NCBI GenBank assembly: GCA_045532175.1
Contig: JAZSFK010000043.1
Span: forward strand, 71,019 to 135,018
Origin: Fimenecus sp045532175
Lineage (GTDB): Bacteria > Bacillota > Clostridia > Oscillospirales > Acutalibacteraceae
Reading direction: 5' to 3'
Length of the DNA: 64,000 bases
Shown here: one piece after another, positions 45,741 through 54,558 of the stretch
How the letters are laid out: the number at the start of each line of letters is the position of its first letter
How positions within the stretch are numbered: position 1 is the first letter of the stretch
The notes under the pieces: generated by a model
What the model was told of the DNA's origin: nothing
The model's input: only the letters and a program-made list of their open reading frames with translations
Databases searched by the model: none
Translations under genes and position numbers: made by a program

Positions 45741-46612
45741 TTCAACTTACCTCTAAAAATTCTTTGCTTTACACGAGTGTTTTTGTTATTGGATTTAATC
45801 AATTCCCTAATAAGAATATCTCTTAAATCTCCATCTGAAACTCCGCGTTTGAGTTTACCTTTTTTAGCTATTGAAATTGTTCCTGTCTCCTCAGAAACAA
45901 CAACCACAAGTGCATCGCTATTTTCACTCATACCGATTGCAGCACGGTGCCTTGTTCCTAAATCACTGCTCAAAAGCTGATAGCCTGTAAGAGGAAGTAT
46001 GCATCCTGCTGAAACAACACGTCCCTCCTTGATTATTGTTGCACCATCATGCATAGGTGCTTTTGGGAAGAAAATATTACACAAGAGTTCTGATGTAACA
46101 GATGCATCAAGATATGTACCGGTTTTTGCTATCTCACCCAGTTTTGTCTCTTTTTCAAATACAATAAGTGCACCTATCTTCTTGTCACTCATTTCTTTGC
46201 ATGACTTACAAACAGCATTGATGGCGGTTTTAATAGTTTTTTCAGCCTCAGTATTATCTTTATTCTTCAAATTCAGTATATTGATATTTGATACAGAGCT
46301 ACGTCCTACACTCTCAAGTGCGTGTCGAATTTCAGGTGAGAAAATAATAACAAGAATAATCAAAAGATTGCTGAAAACAAGGCTTAATATATACTTGCTC
46401 GTTTCCATATTAAGAATTGAAACAAAGAAATAAACTACTGCAAGGAGAATTACACCTTTTGCCAATTGAATAGCTCTTGTTTCACGGATAAGCTTAATCG
46501 CGCTGTAAATAACAAATGCAACGAGAACAACATCAAGCAGGTCGCCAACAGTGTTAAATGAAATTATAGCACGTTTAATTTGTTCGAGAAACTCGCTTAA
46601 ACTTTCAAACAT
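45737..46612 (-). CDS. cdaA: diadenylate cyclase CdaA
   Basis: 291 residues: three N-terminal membrane segments, then a DAC domain with the catalytic DGA (APMHDGATIIKEGR) and GTRHRAAIG motifs. It makes c-di-AMP from two ATP, an essential second messenger for potassium and wall balance. The start ATG 46612 was preferred to 46675, which lies in the promoter region. The C-terminal tail is basic (KNTRVKQRIFRGKLK). Confidence 0.94.
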   Translation of the reverse strand: MFESLSEFLEQIKRAIISFNTVGDLLDVVLVAFVIYSAIKLIRETRAIQLAKGVILLAVVYFFVSILNMETSKYILSLVFSNLLIILVIIFSPEIRHALESVGRSSVSNINILNLKNKDNTEAEKTIKTAINAVCKSCKEMSDKKIGALIVFEKETKLGEIAKTGTYLDASVTSELLCNIFFPKAPMHDGATIIKEGRVVSAGCILPLTGYQLLSSDLGTRHRAAIGMSENSDALVVVVSEETGTISIAKKGKLKRGVSDGDLRDILIRELIKSNNKNTRVKQRIFRGKLK

Positions 46613-46638
46613 AATTTTCACACTCTTTTCACAAAAAA

Positions 46639-46713
46639 ATACAATATACTGCAAAAATATCCGTAATTCAAACATCTACATATACAGATACACATATTCA
46701 CAGTATATTGTAT
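46639..46713 (-). repeat. 13-base perfect inverted repeat upstream of cdaA
   Basis: Arm ATACAATATACTG at 46639-46651 and its exact complement at 46701-46713, separated by 49 bases. On the minus strand the second-transcribed arm is followed by seven T's. It could be a long-loop terminator for the cysteine desulfurase transcript or a control element at the cdaA promoter. Confidence 0.6.
46643..46671 (-). promoter_or_regulatory. candidate promoter of the cdaA operon
   Basis: Minus strand TTGAAT (46666-46671), 17 bases, TATATT (46643-46648). The -10 is inside one arm of the 13-base inverted repeat. Confidence 0.5.
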
Positions 46714-46724
46714 CACAAGTAAAT

Positions 46725-47861
46725 TCATTTTGCAATTTTAATTAATGAATTTATTGTAAATTCTATTTGGTTTTTTTTCGTAAATACTGACGGTGAAATT
46801 CTTACACACCCTGTATTCTCCGTTCCAAACTTCTTATGCGCCAATGGGGCACAATGAAGCCCTGCTCTTACGCAAATTCCGTTATCGGCTAACATTCCGG
46901 AAACTTTATCACTGTTAATATCCTTAATATTAAACGACAAAATAGGAACAGAATCCCGACAATTGCTGTAATCGCCTGAATACAATGTTATATTTCTATT
47001 GTTCGATATACCATTGTACAGATATCGCATAAGATGCCGTTCGTGATTAAATATTTTATTTATACCGATTCCCTCAATGAAATCTAATGCAGATGACAAG
47101 CCTATAATTCCCGGAATATTGGGCGTACCGCTTTCTAACCGGTCAGGCATAAAATCAGGTTGTTTGTAGTTTAACGAATTACTGCCTGTACCACCCTCGA
47201 TTATTGTATCCAAGTCAATATTATCATTCAAAACAAGCAATCCTATACCACTCGGACCATACAATCCTTTGTGACCCGCACAACACAGAATATCGATGTT
47301 GTCCCTTTTTAAATCAATCTTTTTTATTCCCGCAACCTGTGCTCCATCCAAGATAAATTTTAATCCGTGCTTATGTGCTAAATCACCTAATAGTTGATAA
47401 GGCGTAATCATACCAAACACATTAGATGCACCGGTACATACAATTGCAATCGTATTTGAGTTTACACACTTCTCAAAATTCTTTAAGGTCTTAAAAGCAT
47501 CTCTATCCGTTTTTGCAATAGTATAATCACATATACCTTTTGCTTTCAGTGTCTCTAACGGACGGAGAACAGCATTATGCTCCAAATCTGATATGATAAA
47601 ATGACTGCCTCTTTTTGCTAATCCCTTAATCGCCATATTTAACGACATAGTACAATTGTGCGTAAAAACCACTTTTTCATTCTTTACGTTAAACAGTCTT
47701 GCTACCTTTTCCCTACATTCATGAACCTTCTCTGTTGTTTCTATTGCCATCCTATAGCTACTTCTACCATAATTACCATAGCTTAATACAGCCTCATTTA
47801 CTGCATCAACAACACACCTTGGTTTTGGAAACGAAGTGGCACAGTTATCGAGATAAATCAT
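46725..47861 (-). CDS. cysteine desulfurase-family PLP enzyme
   Basis: 378 residues. Starts MIYLDNCATSFPKP; PLP Lys lies in CAGHKGLYGPSGIG. The spacing and C-terminal ICVRAGLHCAPLAHKKFGTE follow the EF2568-type branch (TIGR01977) rather than IscS/SufS; Cys in GLHCAP is the likely sulfur carrier. It could supply sulfur or selenium. Translation is coupled to DUF3343 (ATGA overlap). Confidence 0.85.
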   Translation of the reverse strand: MIYLDNCATSFPKPRCVVDAVNEAVLSYGNYGRSSYRMAIETTEKVHECREKVARLFNVKNEKVVFTHNCTMSLNMAIKGLAKRGSHFIISDLEHNAVLRPLETLKAKGICDYTIAKTDRDAFKTLKNFEKCVNSNTIAIVCTGASNVFGMITPYQLLGDLAHKHGLKFILDGAQVAGIKKIDLKRDNIDILCCAGHKGLYGPSGIGLLVLNDNIDLDTIIEGGTGSNSLNYKQPDFMPDRLESGTPNIPGIIGLSSALDFIEGIGINKIFNHERHLMRYLYNGISNNRNITLYSGDYSNCRDSVPILSFNIKDINSDKVSGMLADNGICVRAGLHCAPLAHKKFGTENTGCVRISPSVFTKKNQIEFTINSLIKIAK

Positions 47862-48076
47862 ATATAATCATATCCAATAAGCTTAATATTGTTAATTTTC
47901 AGTATTTTAATATATTTGTCTATATCACCAAAAGCCATAATGAAATAACCACAGCCTTCATTGTTTTTAGGATTAGTACTTTTCCCGATTGTAACTCGTC
48001 CTCCGTTTTTCTCGATAATACTCTTTGCATTTAAGGCGTGGGTTACAGAGGAAAATTTAATCTTTGCTCTATTCAT
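47858..48076 (-). CDS. DUF3343 putative Se/S carrier protein
   Basis: 72 residues from ATG 48076 (GAGGTG, 6-8 bases upstream); a longer frame to 48136 would include the promoter. The pattern MNRAKIKFSSVTHALNAKSI and EGCGYFIMAFGDID fits PF11823, described as a Se/S carrier-like protein. The Cys in EGCG is conserved in the family and could bear persulfide or selenide. Coupled to the desulfurase, it is a likely acceptor. Confidence 0.8.
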   Translation of the reverse strand: MNRAKIKFSSVTHALNAKSIIEKNGGRVTIGKSTNPKNNEGCGYFIMAFGDIDKYIKILKINNIKLIGYDYI

Positions 48077-48093
48077 AATAAACACCTCAGTAT

Positions 48094-48122
48094 ATTTTAT
48101 GACGAAGATAAAGTATTGACAA
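48094..48122 (-). promoter_or_regulatory. sigma-A promoter of DUF3343-cysteine desulfurase
   Basis: Minus strand TTGTCA (48117-48122), 17 bases, TAAAAT (48094-48099), directly after the ispF terminator. Confidence 0.6.
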
Positions 48123-48150
48123 AAAAAGTCCGTCAATGACGGACTTTAAA
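48121..48150 (-). terminator. intrinsic terminator after ispF
   Basis: An eleven-base stem (48125-48135 with 48137-48147; arm AAAGTCCGTCA) and seven T's on the minus strand. Confidence 0.85.
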
Positions 48151-48645
48151 TCATATAAATTTAATTTTCTTTTCTTCAACAAGGCAAATACAATGTGCAG
48201 ATATTCCTTCTTTCGCCCCTGTAAAGCCAAGCTTTTCCTCAGTAGTTGCTTTTACTGAAACATAACCAACATTTACACCTAGTGCAATCGCTATATTCTC
48301 TCTCATTTTATCAATATATGGTGCAAGCTTTGGTGCTTGTGCAATAACTGTCGCATCAATATTATTAATTTTAAAACCCTTCAGTTTTATAAGCTCAACT
48401 ACCTTTTTCAGTAATTCCAGGCTGTCTGCATCCTTGAAGGCCATATCTGAATCAGGAAAATGCTTTCCTATGTCACCCAAAGCACACGCACCTAAAAGGG
48501 AATCCGATATTGCGTGAAGAAGCACATCGGCATCTGAATGACCTAAAAGACCAATGCCGTTATTCTCAATTTCAACTCCACCAAGAATAAGTTTTCTTCC
48601 TTCTACAAGTTTATGAACGTCGTATCCGTGACCAATTCGTAACAT
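48151..48645 (-). CDS. ispF: 2-C-methyl-D-erythritol 2,4-cyclodiphosphate synthase
   Basis: 164 residues. MLRIGHGYDVHKL holds metal ligands DxH, and LLGHSDADVLLHAISDSLLGA the second set. It forms MEcPP in the non-mevalonate isoprenoid pathway. The start at 48645 was chosen because it is 7-8 bases from GGGGAG; the ATG at 48651 touches it. It starts 2 bases inside the end of ispD. Confidence 0.93.
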   Translation of the reverse strand: MLRIGHGYDVHKLVEGRKLILGGVEIENNGIGLLGHSDADVLLHAISDSLLGACALGDIGKHFPDSDMAFKDADSLELLKKVVELIKLKGFKINNIDATVIAQAPKLAPYIDKMRENIAIALGVNVGYVSVKATTEEKLGFTGAKEGISAHCICLVEEKKIKFI

Positions 48646-48647
48646 AT

Positions 48648-49358
48648 TCATTCTCCCCTTCTTTTAAGATAGTTTTCAGCAATCTGAACATCTTCCGGTG
48701 TAGTAATCTTTATGTTTTCGTAATCACCATCAACAAATTTAACTGTTTGTCCAAAGGCTTCAATCAACATACAATCGTCAGTAAAATCCTTACTGTTTTC
48801 AACAGTATTAACTGCTTCTAAATACAGTGATTTATCAAAAATCTGCGGTGTTTGAATAAAACGAAGATATGCTCTGTCAGGTGTTGCAACTATATCATTA
48901 TTATCATTAACCTGCTTAACAGTATCTTTAACTTTTACACCGGTTGCCGCAGCACCATAAGAAACTGCATACTCGAGTGTATCAACAATCACCTTTTCAG
49001 TAACAAGTGGTCTTGCTCCATCGTGGATGGCTACAATGTCAGATTTATCAGATGTAGAAACTACACCGTTAAATACACTAATCTGACGTGTTTCGCCACC
49101 TTTAACAATATTTGCAACCTTTTTAATACCATAAAAATCAACAAGTGACTTTACAGCATCAATATCGCTTTCACGGGTAACAATTATGATTTCGTTTATC
49201 AAATCCAAACGGTCAAACACAGACAGTGTGTGGACAAGAACAGGGATACCGTTTATTTCAAGAAATTGCTTGTTCACTCCACCCATTCTTGTTGAATTAC
49301 CTGCCGAAACGATTACGGCAGAAACAAACATATTTTCTTTTTCCGTAATGTTTGACAT
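48648..49358 (-). CDS. ispD: 2-C-methyl-D-erythritol 4-phosphate cytidylyltransferase
   Basis: 236 residues. Nucleotide-binding VIVSAGNSTRMGGVNKQF, HDGARPLV, and the C-terminal NIKITTPEDVQIAENYL match IspD. It feeds IspF in the MEP pathway. It begins 16 bases after the aminotransferase gene; GGGGAG is its ribosome binding site. Confidence 0.93.
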   Translation of the reverse strand: MSNITEKENMFVSAVIVSAGNSTRMGGVNKQFLEINGIPVLVHTLSVFDRLDLINEIIIVTRESDIDAVKSLVDFYGIKKVANIVKGGETRQISVFNGVVSTSDKSDIVAIHDGARPLVTEKVIVDTLEYAVSYGAAATGVKVKDTVKQVNDNNDIVATPDRAYLRFIQTPQIFDKSLYLEAVNTVENSKDFTDDCMLIEAFGQTVKFVDGDYENIKITTPEDVQIAENYLKRRGE

Positions 49359-49373
49359 TAAACTCTCCCCTTT

Positions 49374-50642
49374 TTATATCAAAGTTTCAACGGCAGCAAG
49401 TTTTGTACAAAGACAGAATACATCCATAGCCTTCCCTAAATCCTCAAGAGATGGGAATGTAGGTGCAATTCTGATGTTTTTATCTTCAGGGTCAATACCA
49501 TAAGGATACGTAGCACCTACGGTTGTAAGAACAAGTCCGGCACCTTTACAAAGTTCGCCAATACGCTTTGCACTGCAACCCACACAATCAAAACTGATGA
49601 AGTATCCACCTTTTGCCTTAACCCATTTGCCAATACCTAAAGGTGCAATTTCTTTTTCAAGTTTATCAAGAACAAGCTGGAATTTAGGAGCAATAATATT
49701 CGCGTGTTTTTCCATATGTGCTTTGATACCATCTACATTCTTAAAATACTTAACGTGACGAAGCTGATTTAATTTATCATAACTGATTGTCTGGAAATTA
49801 AGTCTTTTCTTAATTTCTGCAATATTACTGTCAGACGCTGCAACAGCAGAAACACCTGCACCGGGAAATGAAATCTTTGATGTTGAGGTAAACTCAACAA
49901 AATAATCCTCTGTTCCGTATTCTTTACAGACGTCAAAAATATTCATAAGAACATCAGGTGTATCAGTTAACTCATGAATAATGTAGGCATTGTCCCAAAT
50001 AACTCTAAAATCCTTTGCAGCAGGTTTTAATGCGGCAAGAGCCTTTACTTTCGCATCACTATATGTTACCCCATTAGGATTTGAATATTTTGGTACGCAG
50101 AACATACCCTTAACCATTGGGTCCTTTACAAGTTCGGCAATTTTTTCAACATCAGGACCGGCTTCATCCATTTCAACAGAAATCATTTCAATTCCAAAGA
50201 ATTCTGTAATTGCAAAATGTCTGTCGTAACCGGGTGTGTTACAGATAAACTTAACCTTACCCTGTTTACTCCACGGTTCACAGCCTGCAACACCTAAAAA
50301 CATACATTGATTAAGATAGTCATACATAAGATTAAGACTTGACGAACCACCAACAATTATATTTTTGCTTTCAACACCAAGTAAGTCTGCAAAAAGCTTT
50401 TTACATTCCGGAATACCATCCAAAACACCGTAGTTTCTGCAATCAAAGCCGTTTTCTGCTTTACTGTCCTCCACAGTTGTAATAACATTCATCATATCCA
50501 TTGTAATGTCAAGCTGGTCTGCACCCGGCTTACCTCGGGACATATCAAGTGAAAGTCCGAGATTCTTTATTTCTTCATATTTCTTTTCAAGTTCACCCTT
50601 AAGTGAAACGAGCTCTTCTCTACTCATTTTATTATAAAGCAT
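49374..50642 (-). CDS. class I/II PLP aminotransferase (PF12897 type)
   Basis: 422 residues. LGLSLDMSRGKPGADQLD and VGGSSSLNLMYDYLNQ are strong signatures of the MocR-like aminotransferase group PF12897, active as aspartate aminotransferases in some Clostridia. PLP Lys is in STSKISFPGAGVSAVAAS. The exact amino donor is unknown. It leads the ispD-ispF operon. Confidence 0.85.
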   Translation of the reverse strand: MLYNKMSREELVSLKGELEKKYEEIKNLGLSLDMSRGKPGADQLDITMDMMNVITTVEDSKAENGFDCRNYGVLDGIPECKKLFADLLGVESKNIIVGGSSSLNLMYDYLNQCMFLGVAGCEPWSKQGKVKFICNTPGYDRHFAITEFFGIEMISVEMDEAGPDVEKIAELVKDPMVKGMFCVPKYSNPNGVTYSDAKVKALAALKPAAKDFRVIWDNAYIIHELTDTPDVLMNIFDVCKEYGTEDYFVEFTSTSKISFPGAGVSAVAASDSNIAEIKKRLNFQTISYDKLNQLRHVKYFKNVDGIKAHMEKHANIIAPKFQLVLDKLEKEIAPLGIGKWVKAKGGYFISFDCVGCSAKRIGELCKGAGLVLTTVGATYPYGIDPEDKNIRIAPTFPSLEDLGKAMDVFCLCTKLAAVETLI

Positions 50643-50671
50643 AGAATACCCTCCAAATTAAATTTCGATAT

Positions 50672-50700
50672 ATTATATAGTATCGTATTATATTTTGCAA
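50672..50700 (-). promoter_or_regulatory. sigma-A promoter of the aminotransferase-ispD-ispF operon
   Basis: Minus strand TTGCAA (50695-50700), 17 bases, TATAAT (50672-50677), then GGAGGG before ATG 50642. Confidence 0.7.
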
Positions 50701-50727
50701 GTAATAATTTAAAAAACTGCATTTTCA

Positions 50728-50760
50728 TCAAATTTCGTGTTTGAAAACGCCAAAATTTGA
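50728..50760 (-). other. inverted repeat downstream of the sulfatase gene
   Basis: Arms TCAAATTT (50728-50735) and AAATTTGA (50753-50760). It lies 25 bases past the sulfatase stop but lacks a T tract on the minus strand, so a terminator role is uncertain. Confidence 0.3.
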
Positions 50761-50784
50761 ATATTACGACAATAAATTATTCAA

Positions 50785-52083
50785 TTATTTTTGTTTTACA
50801 AATAAGCAAGGTAAAATGGCAGGTCTTCTGCCTTCTGCCTCTTCAATTTGTTTAAGTAAAAGTTCTTTTAATTCGTTTCTGATTTTTGCATATTCCTTTG
50901 ATTTAATCAAATTATTCTTCTGTGCTTTATCGACTCTATTATCATACAAATAATCTTCAAAATAGATTTTAGATGAAGAAGATAAAAACATAGGGATTGA
51001 AACGGAATAAGTAAAATCCTTCGTCCTTATTGCTCTGCCACATTGACTTTCGCTTATTTGAATAAATGCACACTTTGTATCAGGTTTTGACTGAACGGCT
51101 GTTCCCTGATAGTTTTCGGGGACATCAATACCACCTGCCACAAGCATTGTGGGTGGTAAATCAATTAAGCTTACTATTTTTCTTTCAATTTTACCTTTTT
51201 CAAAACCACTACCCTTAATTACAAGCGGTGTATGAATTGAAGCATCATGACAACTACGTTTATATTCTGCATTTCTTGTTTTAAAGTGACAACCGTGGTC
51301 AGACGTATAAATAATTGTTGTATTATCGTATATACCTTTTTTCTTCAAAGCATCTACAAGTCTGCCAAGATTATCGTCAAGAGATTCTATTGCTGCAAGG
51401 TAATCGGGATATTGTTCTTTATAATTGCCTTTTAAATGTGTTAAATCTTCAGGTATAGGATAATCTTTATATTTCTCTATCTTTTCTTTTGGGCCTTCAA
51501 ATCTGCCGTGGTCATTTTGGTGATGGGGTTCAAGTTGTGAAACAAACAAAAAGAATGGTTTATCACCATTATAGTTTTCAATGTATTCTATTGCAAAGTC
51601 GTTTATTCTATCGGCACGATAACCCTCAAAATCTATCTTATTACCTTTCTCGTCGAACACGTAGCCATCATATCCGTGTGATGTAAATTCAAGTACATCT
51701 GCACCACGAAAATATTTATATCCCCACAATCTTTCATAAGGAATTGCAGTTTTTTCACATTTAATATTTTCTCCGCCGTTTTCCCCTGACGCAAGATGAA
51801 GTTTACCAATATATGCAGTCTCGTAACCATTTTCATTAAAATAATCTGCAAGAGATTTTACATCGTCACGAAGTGGTATTCCGTTTATGTGACAACCACA
51901 TTCGGTAGGATAAACACCGGTTTGCAAGCTTGCTCTTGCGGGGCCACAAACAGGCTGACAGGTATAGCAATTTTCAAAAAATGTGCCATCCTTTGCAAGC
52001 TCTGTCAAATTTGGCATTATTTCTGAATTTGCGGTGTCATATCTCTGTTGGTCAGAAAAATAAAAAACTATGTTTTGTTTCAT
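50785..52083 (-). CDS. Cys-type sulfatase
   Basis: 432 residues, type I sulfatase/alkaline phosphatase fold. The N-terminus NIVFYFSDQQRYDT carries the metal Asp pair; CGPARASLQTG is the formylglycine site in its Cys form (CxPxR); IYTSDHGCHFKTR and YIGKLHLASG supply further metal and sulfate ligands. No signal peptide is seen, so the enzyme is probably cytoplasmic. The Cys needs a radical-SAM maturase in anaerobes, which is not in this window. Host glycan sulfates are plausible substrates (inference). Confidence 0.88.
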   Translation of the reverse strand: MKQNIVFYFSDQQRYDTANSEIMPNLTELAKDGTFFENCYTCQPVCGPARASLQTGVYPTECGCHINGIPLRDDVKSLADYFNENGYETAYIGKLHLASGENGGENIKCEKTAIPYERLWGYKYFRGADVLEFTSHGYDGYVFDEKGNKIDFEGYRADRINDFAIEYIENYNGDKPFFLFVSQLEPHHQNDHGRFEGPKEKIEKYKDYPIPEDLTHLKGNYKEQYPDYLAAIESLDDNLGRLVDALKKKGIYDNTTIIYTSDHGCHFKTRNAEYKRSCHDASIHTPLVIKGSGFEKGKIERKIVSLIDLPPTMLVAGGIDVPENYQGTAVQSKPDTKCAFIQISESQCGRAIRTKDFTYSVSIPMFLSSSSKIYFEDYLYDNRVDKAQKNNLIKSKEYAKIRNELKELLLKQIEEAEGRRPAILPCLFVKQK

Positions 52084-52106
52084 TAAAATATCCCCTTCTT
52101 ATAGTG

Positions 52107-52135
52107 ATTATATCACAAGCGATACATTTTAACAA
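52107..52135 (-). promoter_or_regulatory. candidate sigma-A promoter of the sulfatase gene
   Basis: Minus strand TTGTTA (52130-52135), 17 bases, TATAAT (52107-52112). Confidence 0.5.
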
Positions 52136-52142
52136 TCAATTA

Positions 52143-52171
52143 TTGAAAATATTGGTATTGTGTGTTAAAAT
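52143..52171 (+). promoter_or_regulatory. sigma-A promoter of manA
   Basis: TTGAAA (52143-52148), 17 bases, TAAAAT (52166-52171), then AAAGGAG before ATG 52200. It faces away from the sulfatase promoter. Confidence 0.6.
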
Positions 52172-52199
52172 TGCTTGAATAAACAAAGGAGATTTCATT

Positions 52200-53147
52200 A
52201 TGGAAATTTTAAAATTAAATCCTGTCTTTAAAGATTATCTTTGGGGCGGTACGAAACTTCGTGACGAATATGGCTTTAAGTCTAATCTCGAAAAACTTGC
52301 TGAGGGTTGGATGCTTTCTTGTCACAAAGACGGTGAAAACACAATTTTAAATGGTGAATTTTCAGGTAAAACATTGACAGACGTTGTTAATGCTCATCCT
52401 GATTTTTTAGGTGAAAACGGAAAAAAATTCGAGTATTTCCCAATACTCATAAAAATTATTGATGCAAAAAATGATTTATCTGTTCAGGTCCATCCCGACA
52501 ACGAATATGCGATGCGTGTTGAAAATGAATACGGCAAAACTGAATGTTGGTATATTCTTGACTGCGAAGAAGACGCAGAGCTTATTTACGGATTTAACAG
52601 AACAATTTCAAGTGAAGAGTTCAAAGAAAAAATTGCCGATAACACATTCCTTGAAACTGTGAATAAGGTGAGAGTTAAAAAGGGTGATTTATTCTTTATT
52701 GAGGCAGGAACGCTCCACGCTATCGGTAAGGGCATATTGCTTGCGGAAATTCAACAGAACTCTAACACGACATACAGAGTTTATGACTATGGTAGACTTG
52801 GTGCAGATGGTAAACCACGTGATTTGCACGTAGCAAAAGCAATTGATGTGACAAACTGCACACCTCCTACACGCTCAACAAATCCCGAAGGTGAACTCAT
52901 TGTATGCGACGGTTATTCAAGACAGTTACTCACAAAATGCGATTTGTTCAATGTTGAAAAGGTTTCAGTAAACAATGAATTCATTTATAACGCAGATGAA
53001 AAGTCCTTTGTATCAATACTTGTTACCGATGGTAACGGTTTTATTGACGCCATTGAGATAAAAAAAGGAGACAGTCTTTTTATTCCTGCAAATTACGGCA
53101 CATTTAAAATTTCAGGTAATTTAGAGATTATTATTACAAGGGTATAA
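52200..53147 (+). CDS. manA: mannose-6-phosphate isomerase, class I
   Basis: 315 residues. Cupin metal ligands are seen in SVQVHPDNEYAM, KTECWYIL and EAGTLHAIGKGILLAEIQQ, and the run TYRVYDYGR is typical. It interconverts mannose-6-phosphate and fructose-6-phosphate. The MFS transporter gene begins one base after its stop, so the two may serve uptake and use of one sugar. Confidence 0.92.
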   Translation: MEILKLNPVFKDYLWGGTKLRDEYGFKSNLEKLAEGWMLSCHKDGENTILNGEFSGKTLTDVVNAHPDFLGENGKKFEYFPILIKIIDAKNDLSVQVHPDNEYAMRVENEYGKTECWYILDCEEDAELIYGFNRTISSEEFKEKIADNTFLETVNKVRVKKGDLFFIEAGTLHAIGKGILLAEIQQNSNTTYRVYDYGRLGADGKPRDLHVAKAIDVTNCTPPTRSTNPEGELIVCDGYSRQLLTKCDLFNVEKVSVNNEFIYNADEKSFVSILVTDGNGFIDAIEIKKGDSLFIPANYGTFKISGNLEIIITRV

Positions 53148-53148
53148 A

Positions 53149-54381
53149 ATGAAAATAAGAACTTTTACAGGAACAAAGATTGCCTGTTATACAGGATATA
53201 TTGTACAAGGTATTATCAACAACATTGCTCCCTTGTTATTTGTAATATTCAGCAACAAATTTGATATATCTCTTGACAGGCTTGCATTACTGATTACTAT
53301 AAATTTTGCAACACAATTGATTGTTGACACTCTTTCGATTAAATTTGCTGATATTATCGGTTACAAAAAACTTGCCGTAGCATCACAAGGAATTGCTTTT
53401 ATAGGGCTTTCTTCCTTGGGAATACTCCCAAACATTCTTGAAAACGCTTATACAGGAATTGTAATTTCAATTGTGCTTTCCGCAATAGGCAGCGGTATTA
53501 CAGAAGTAATTATCAGTCCAATTGTTGAATCAATCCCCGGTGAAAAAAAGACATCCGAAATGAGTCTTTTACATTCATTCTATTGCTGGGGGCAGGTGTT
53601 CGTTGTTCTTCTTACGACAATTATGATTAGACTGTTAGGAAACGATTTATGGTATATCGCACCTATAATCTGGTCAATAATTCCTCTTATTAACTCTGTT
53701 AATTTCATTAGTGTACCAATTCAGCCTAACCTCACAAAAGAAGAAAAAACCCCATTCTTTAAATTGCTTTTTTCGAAACAGTTTATACTCTGTATCATAA
53801 TTATGATTTGTTCAGGCGCATCTGAAATAGGAATGTCGCAATGGTCATCATATTTTGCAGAAACCGGACTTAAAGTCAGCAAAGTAACCGGTGACCTGTT
53901 AGGTCCTTGCCTTTTTGCCGTTCTTATGGGTACGGGTAGAATGATATTTGGGTTTGTCGGTGAAAAATTAAACCTCAAGGTTGCTCTTTCTGTATCAGCC
54001 GTATTATGTGCATTATGCTATATGGGAACCTCATTTATTAACAATGCAGTTGTTTCATTATTAATATGTGCCTTGACGGGTATAACAGTCAGCATAATGT
54101 GGCCCGCAACCTTAAGCCTTGCAGCAAGATTATTCCCCAAGGGTGGCGGTGCAATGTACAGTATACTTGCACTCTCCGGTGATACGGGATGCACGCTCGG
54201 ACCCTGGTTTATCAGTTTTATGTCAATTCAACTTTCACAAGGTTCATCATCAGGCGATGCACTAAAAACAGGTCTCGGATTTGGCTCACTATTTCCAATC
54301 TTAATGATTGTAGCAATTTCGATGCTGAAAGTAAAAAAATCTATTGACAAAAGAAGTGACAATGCTATAATAAAACCATAA
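53149..54381 (+). CDS. MFS transporter
   Basis: 410 residues with 12 predicted membrane helices, two halves of six. The segment IIGYKKLAVASQGIAF and the loop KADIIGYK resemble family loops, and TGITVSIMWPATLSLAARLFPKGGGAMYS resembles FucP/sugar-type permeases. Substrate cannot be read from the sequence; with manA next to it a sugar is reasonable. The FMN-riboswitch promoter lies in its last codons. Confidence 0.82.
   Translation: MKIRTFTGTKIACYTGYIVQGIINNIAPLLFVIFSNKFDISLDRLALLITINFATQLIVDTLSIKFADIIGYKKLAVASQGIAFIGLSSLGILPNILENAYTGIVISIVLSAIGSGITEVIISPIVESIPGEKKTSEMSLLHSFYCWGQVFVVLLTTIMIRLLGNDLWYIAPIIWSIIPLINSVNFISVPIQPNLTKEEKTPFFKLLFSKQFILCIIIMICSGASEIGMSQWSSYFAETGLKVSKVTGDLLGPCLFAVLMGTGRMIFGFVGEKLNLKVALSVSAVLCALCYMGTSFINNAVVSLLICALTGITVSIMWPATLSLAARLFPKGGGAMYSILALSGDTGCTLGPWFISFMSIQLSQGSSSGDALKTGLGFGSLFPILMIVAISMLKVKKSIDKRSDNAIIKP
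54344..54371 (+). promoter_or_regulatory. sigma-A promoter of the FMN riboswitch-ribU unit
   Basis: TTGACA (54344-54349), 16 bases, TATAAT (54366-54371). It is embedded in the 3' end of the MFS gene, giving a short lead before the riboswitch. Confidence 0.7.
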
Positions 54382-54393
54382 AATATATTAGTT

Positions 54394-54500
54394 GTCTTCA
54401 GGGCGGAGTGAAATTCTCCACCGGTGGTCAAAGTCCACGAGCCAAACGGCTGAATGGGTGTAATTCCCATACCGACGGTATAGTCCGGATGAAAGAAGAT
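54394..54500 (+). promoter_or_regulatory. FMN (RFN) riboswitch
   Basis: The conserved RFN core is seen: GTCTTCAGGGCGG at 54394, GTGAAATTCTCCACCGG, GGTGGTCAAAGTCCACGAGC, and CCGACGGTATAGTCCGGATG, ending GAAAGAAGAT near 54500. It binds FMN and normally represses downstream genes when flavin is ample. The gene it controls, ribU, imports riboflavin. Confidence 0.95.
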
Positions 54501-54526
54501 GCAACTTGAATTTTTTGAGTTACATT

Positions 54527-54558
54527 TGCCCTGCTATTTTTTTAGCGGGGCATTTTCT
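54527..54558 (+). terminator. riboswitch-controlled terminator before ribU
   Basis: Stem TGCCCTGCTA (54527-54536) and TAGCGGGGCA (54543-54552), then TTTTCT. An alternative hairpin with near-complementary ATGCAACT and AGTTACAT arms lies just before it and may act in switching. Confidence 0.75.
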
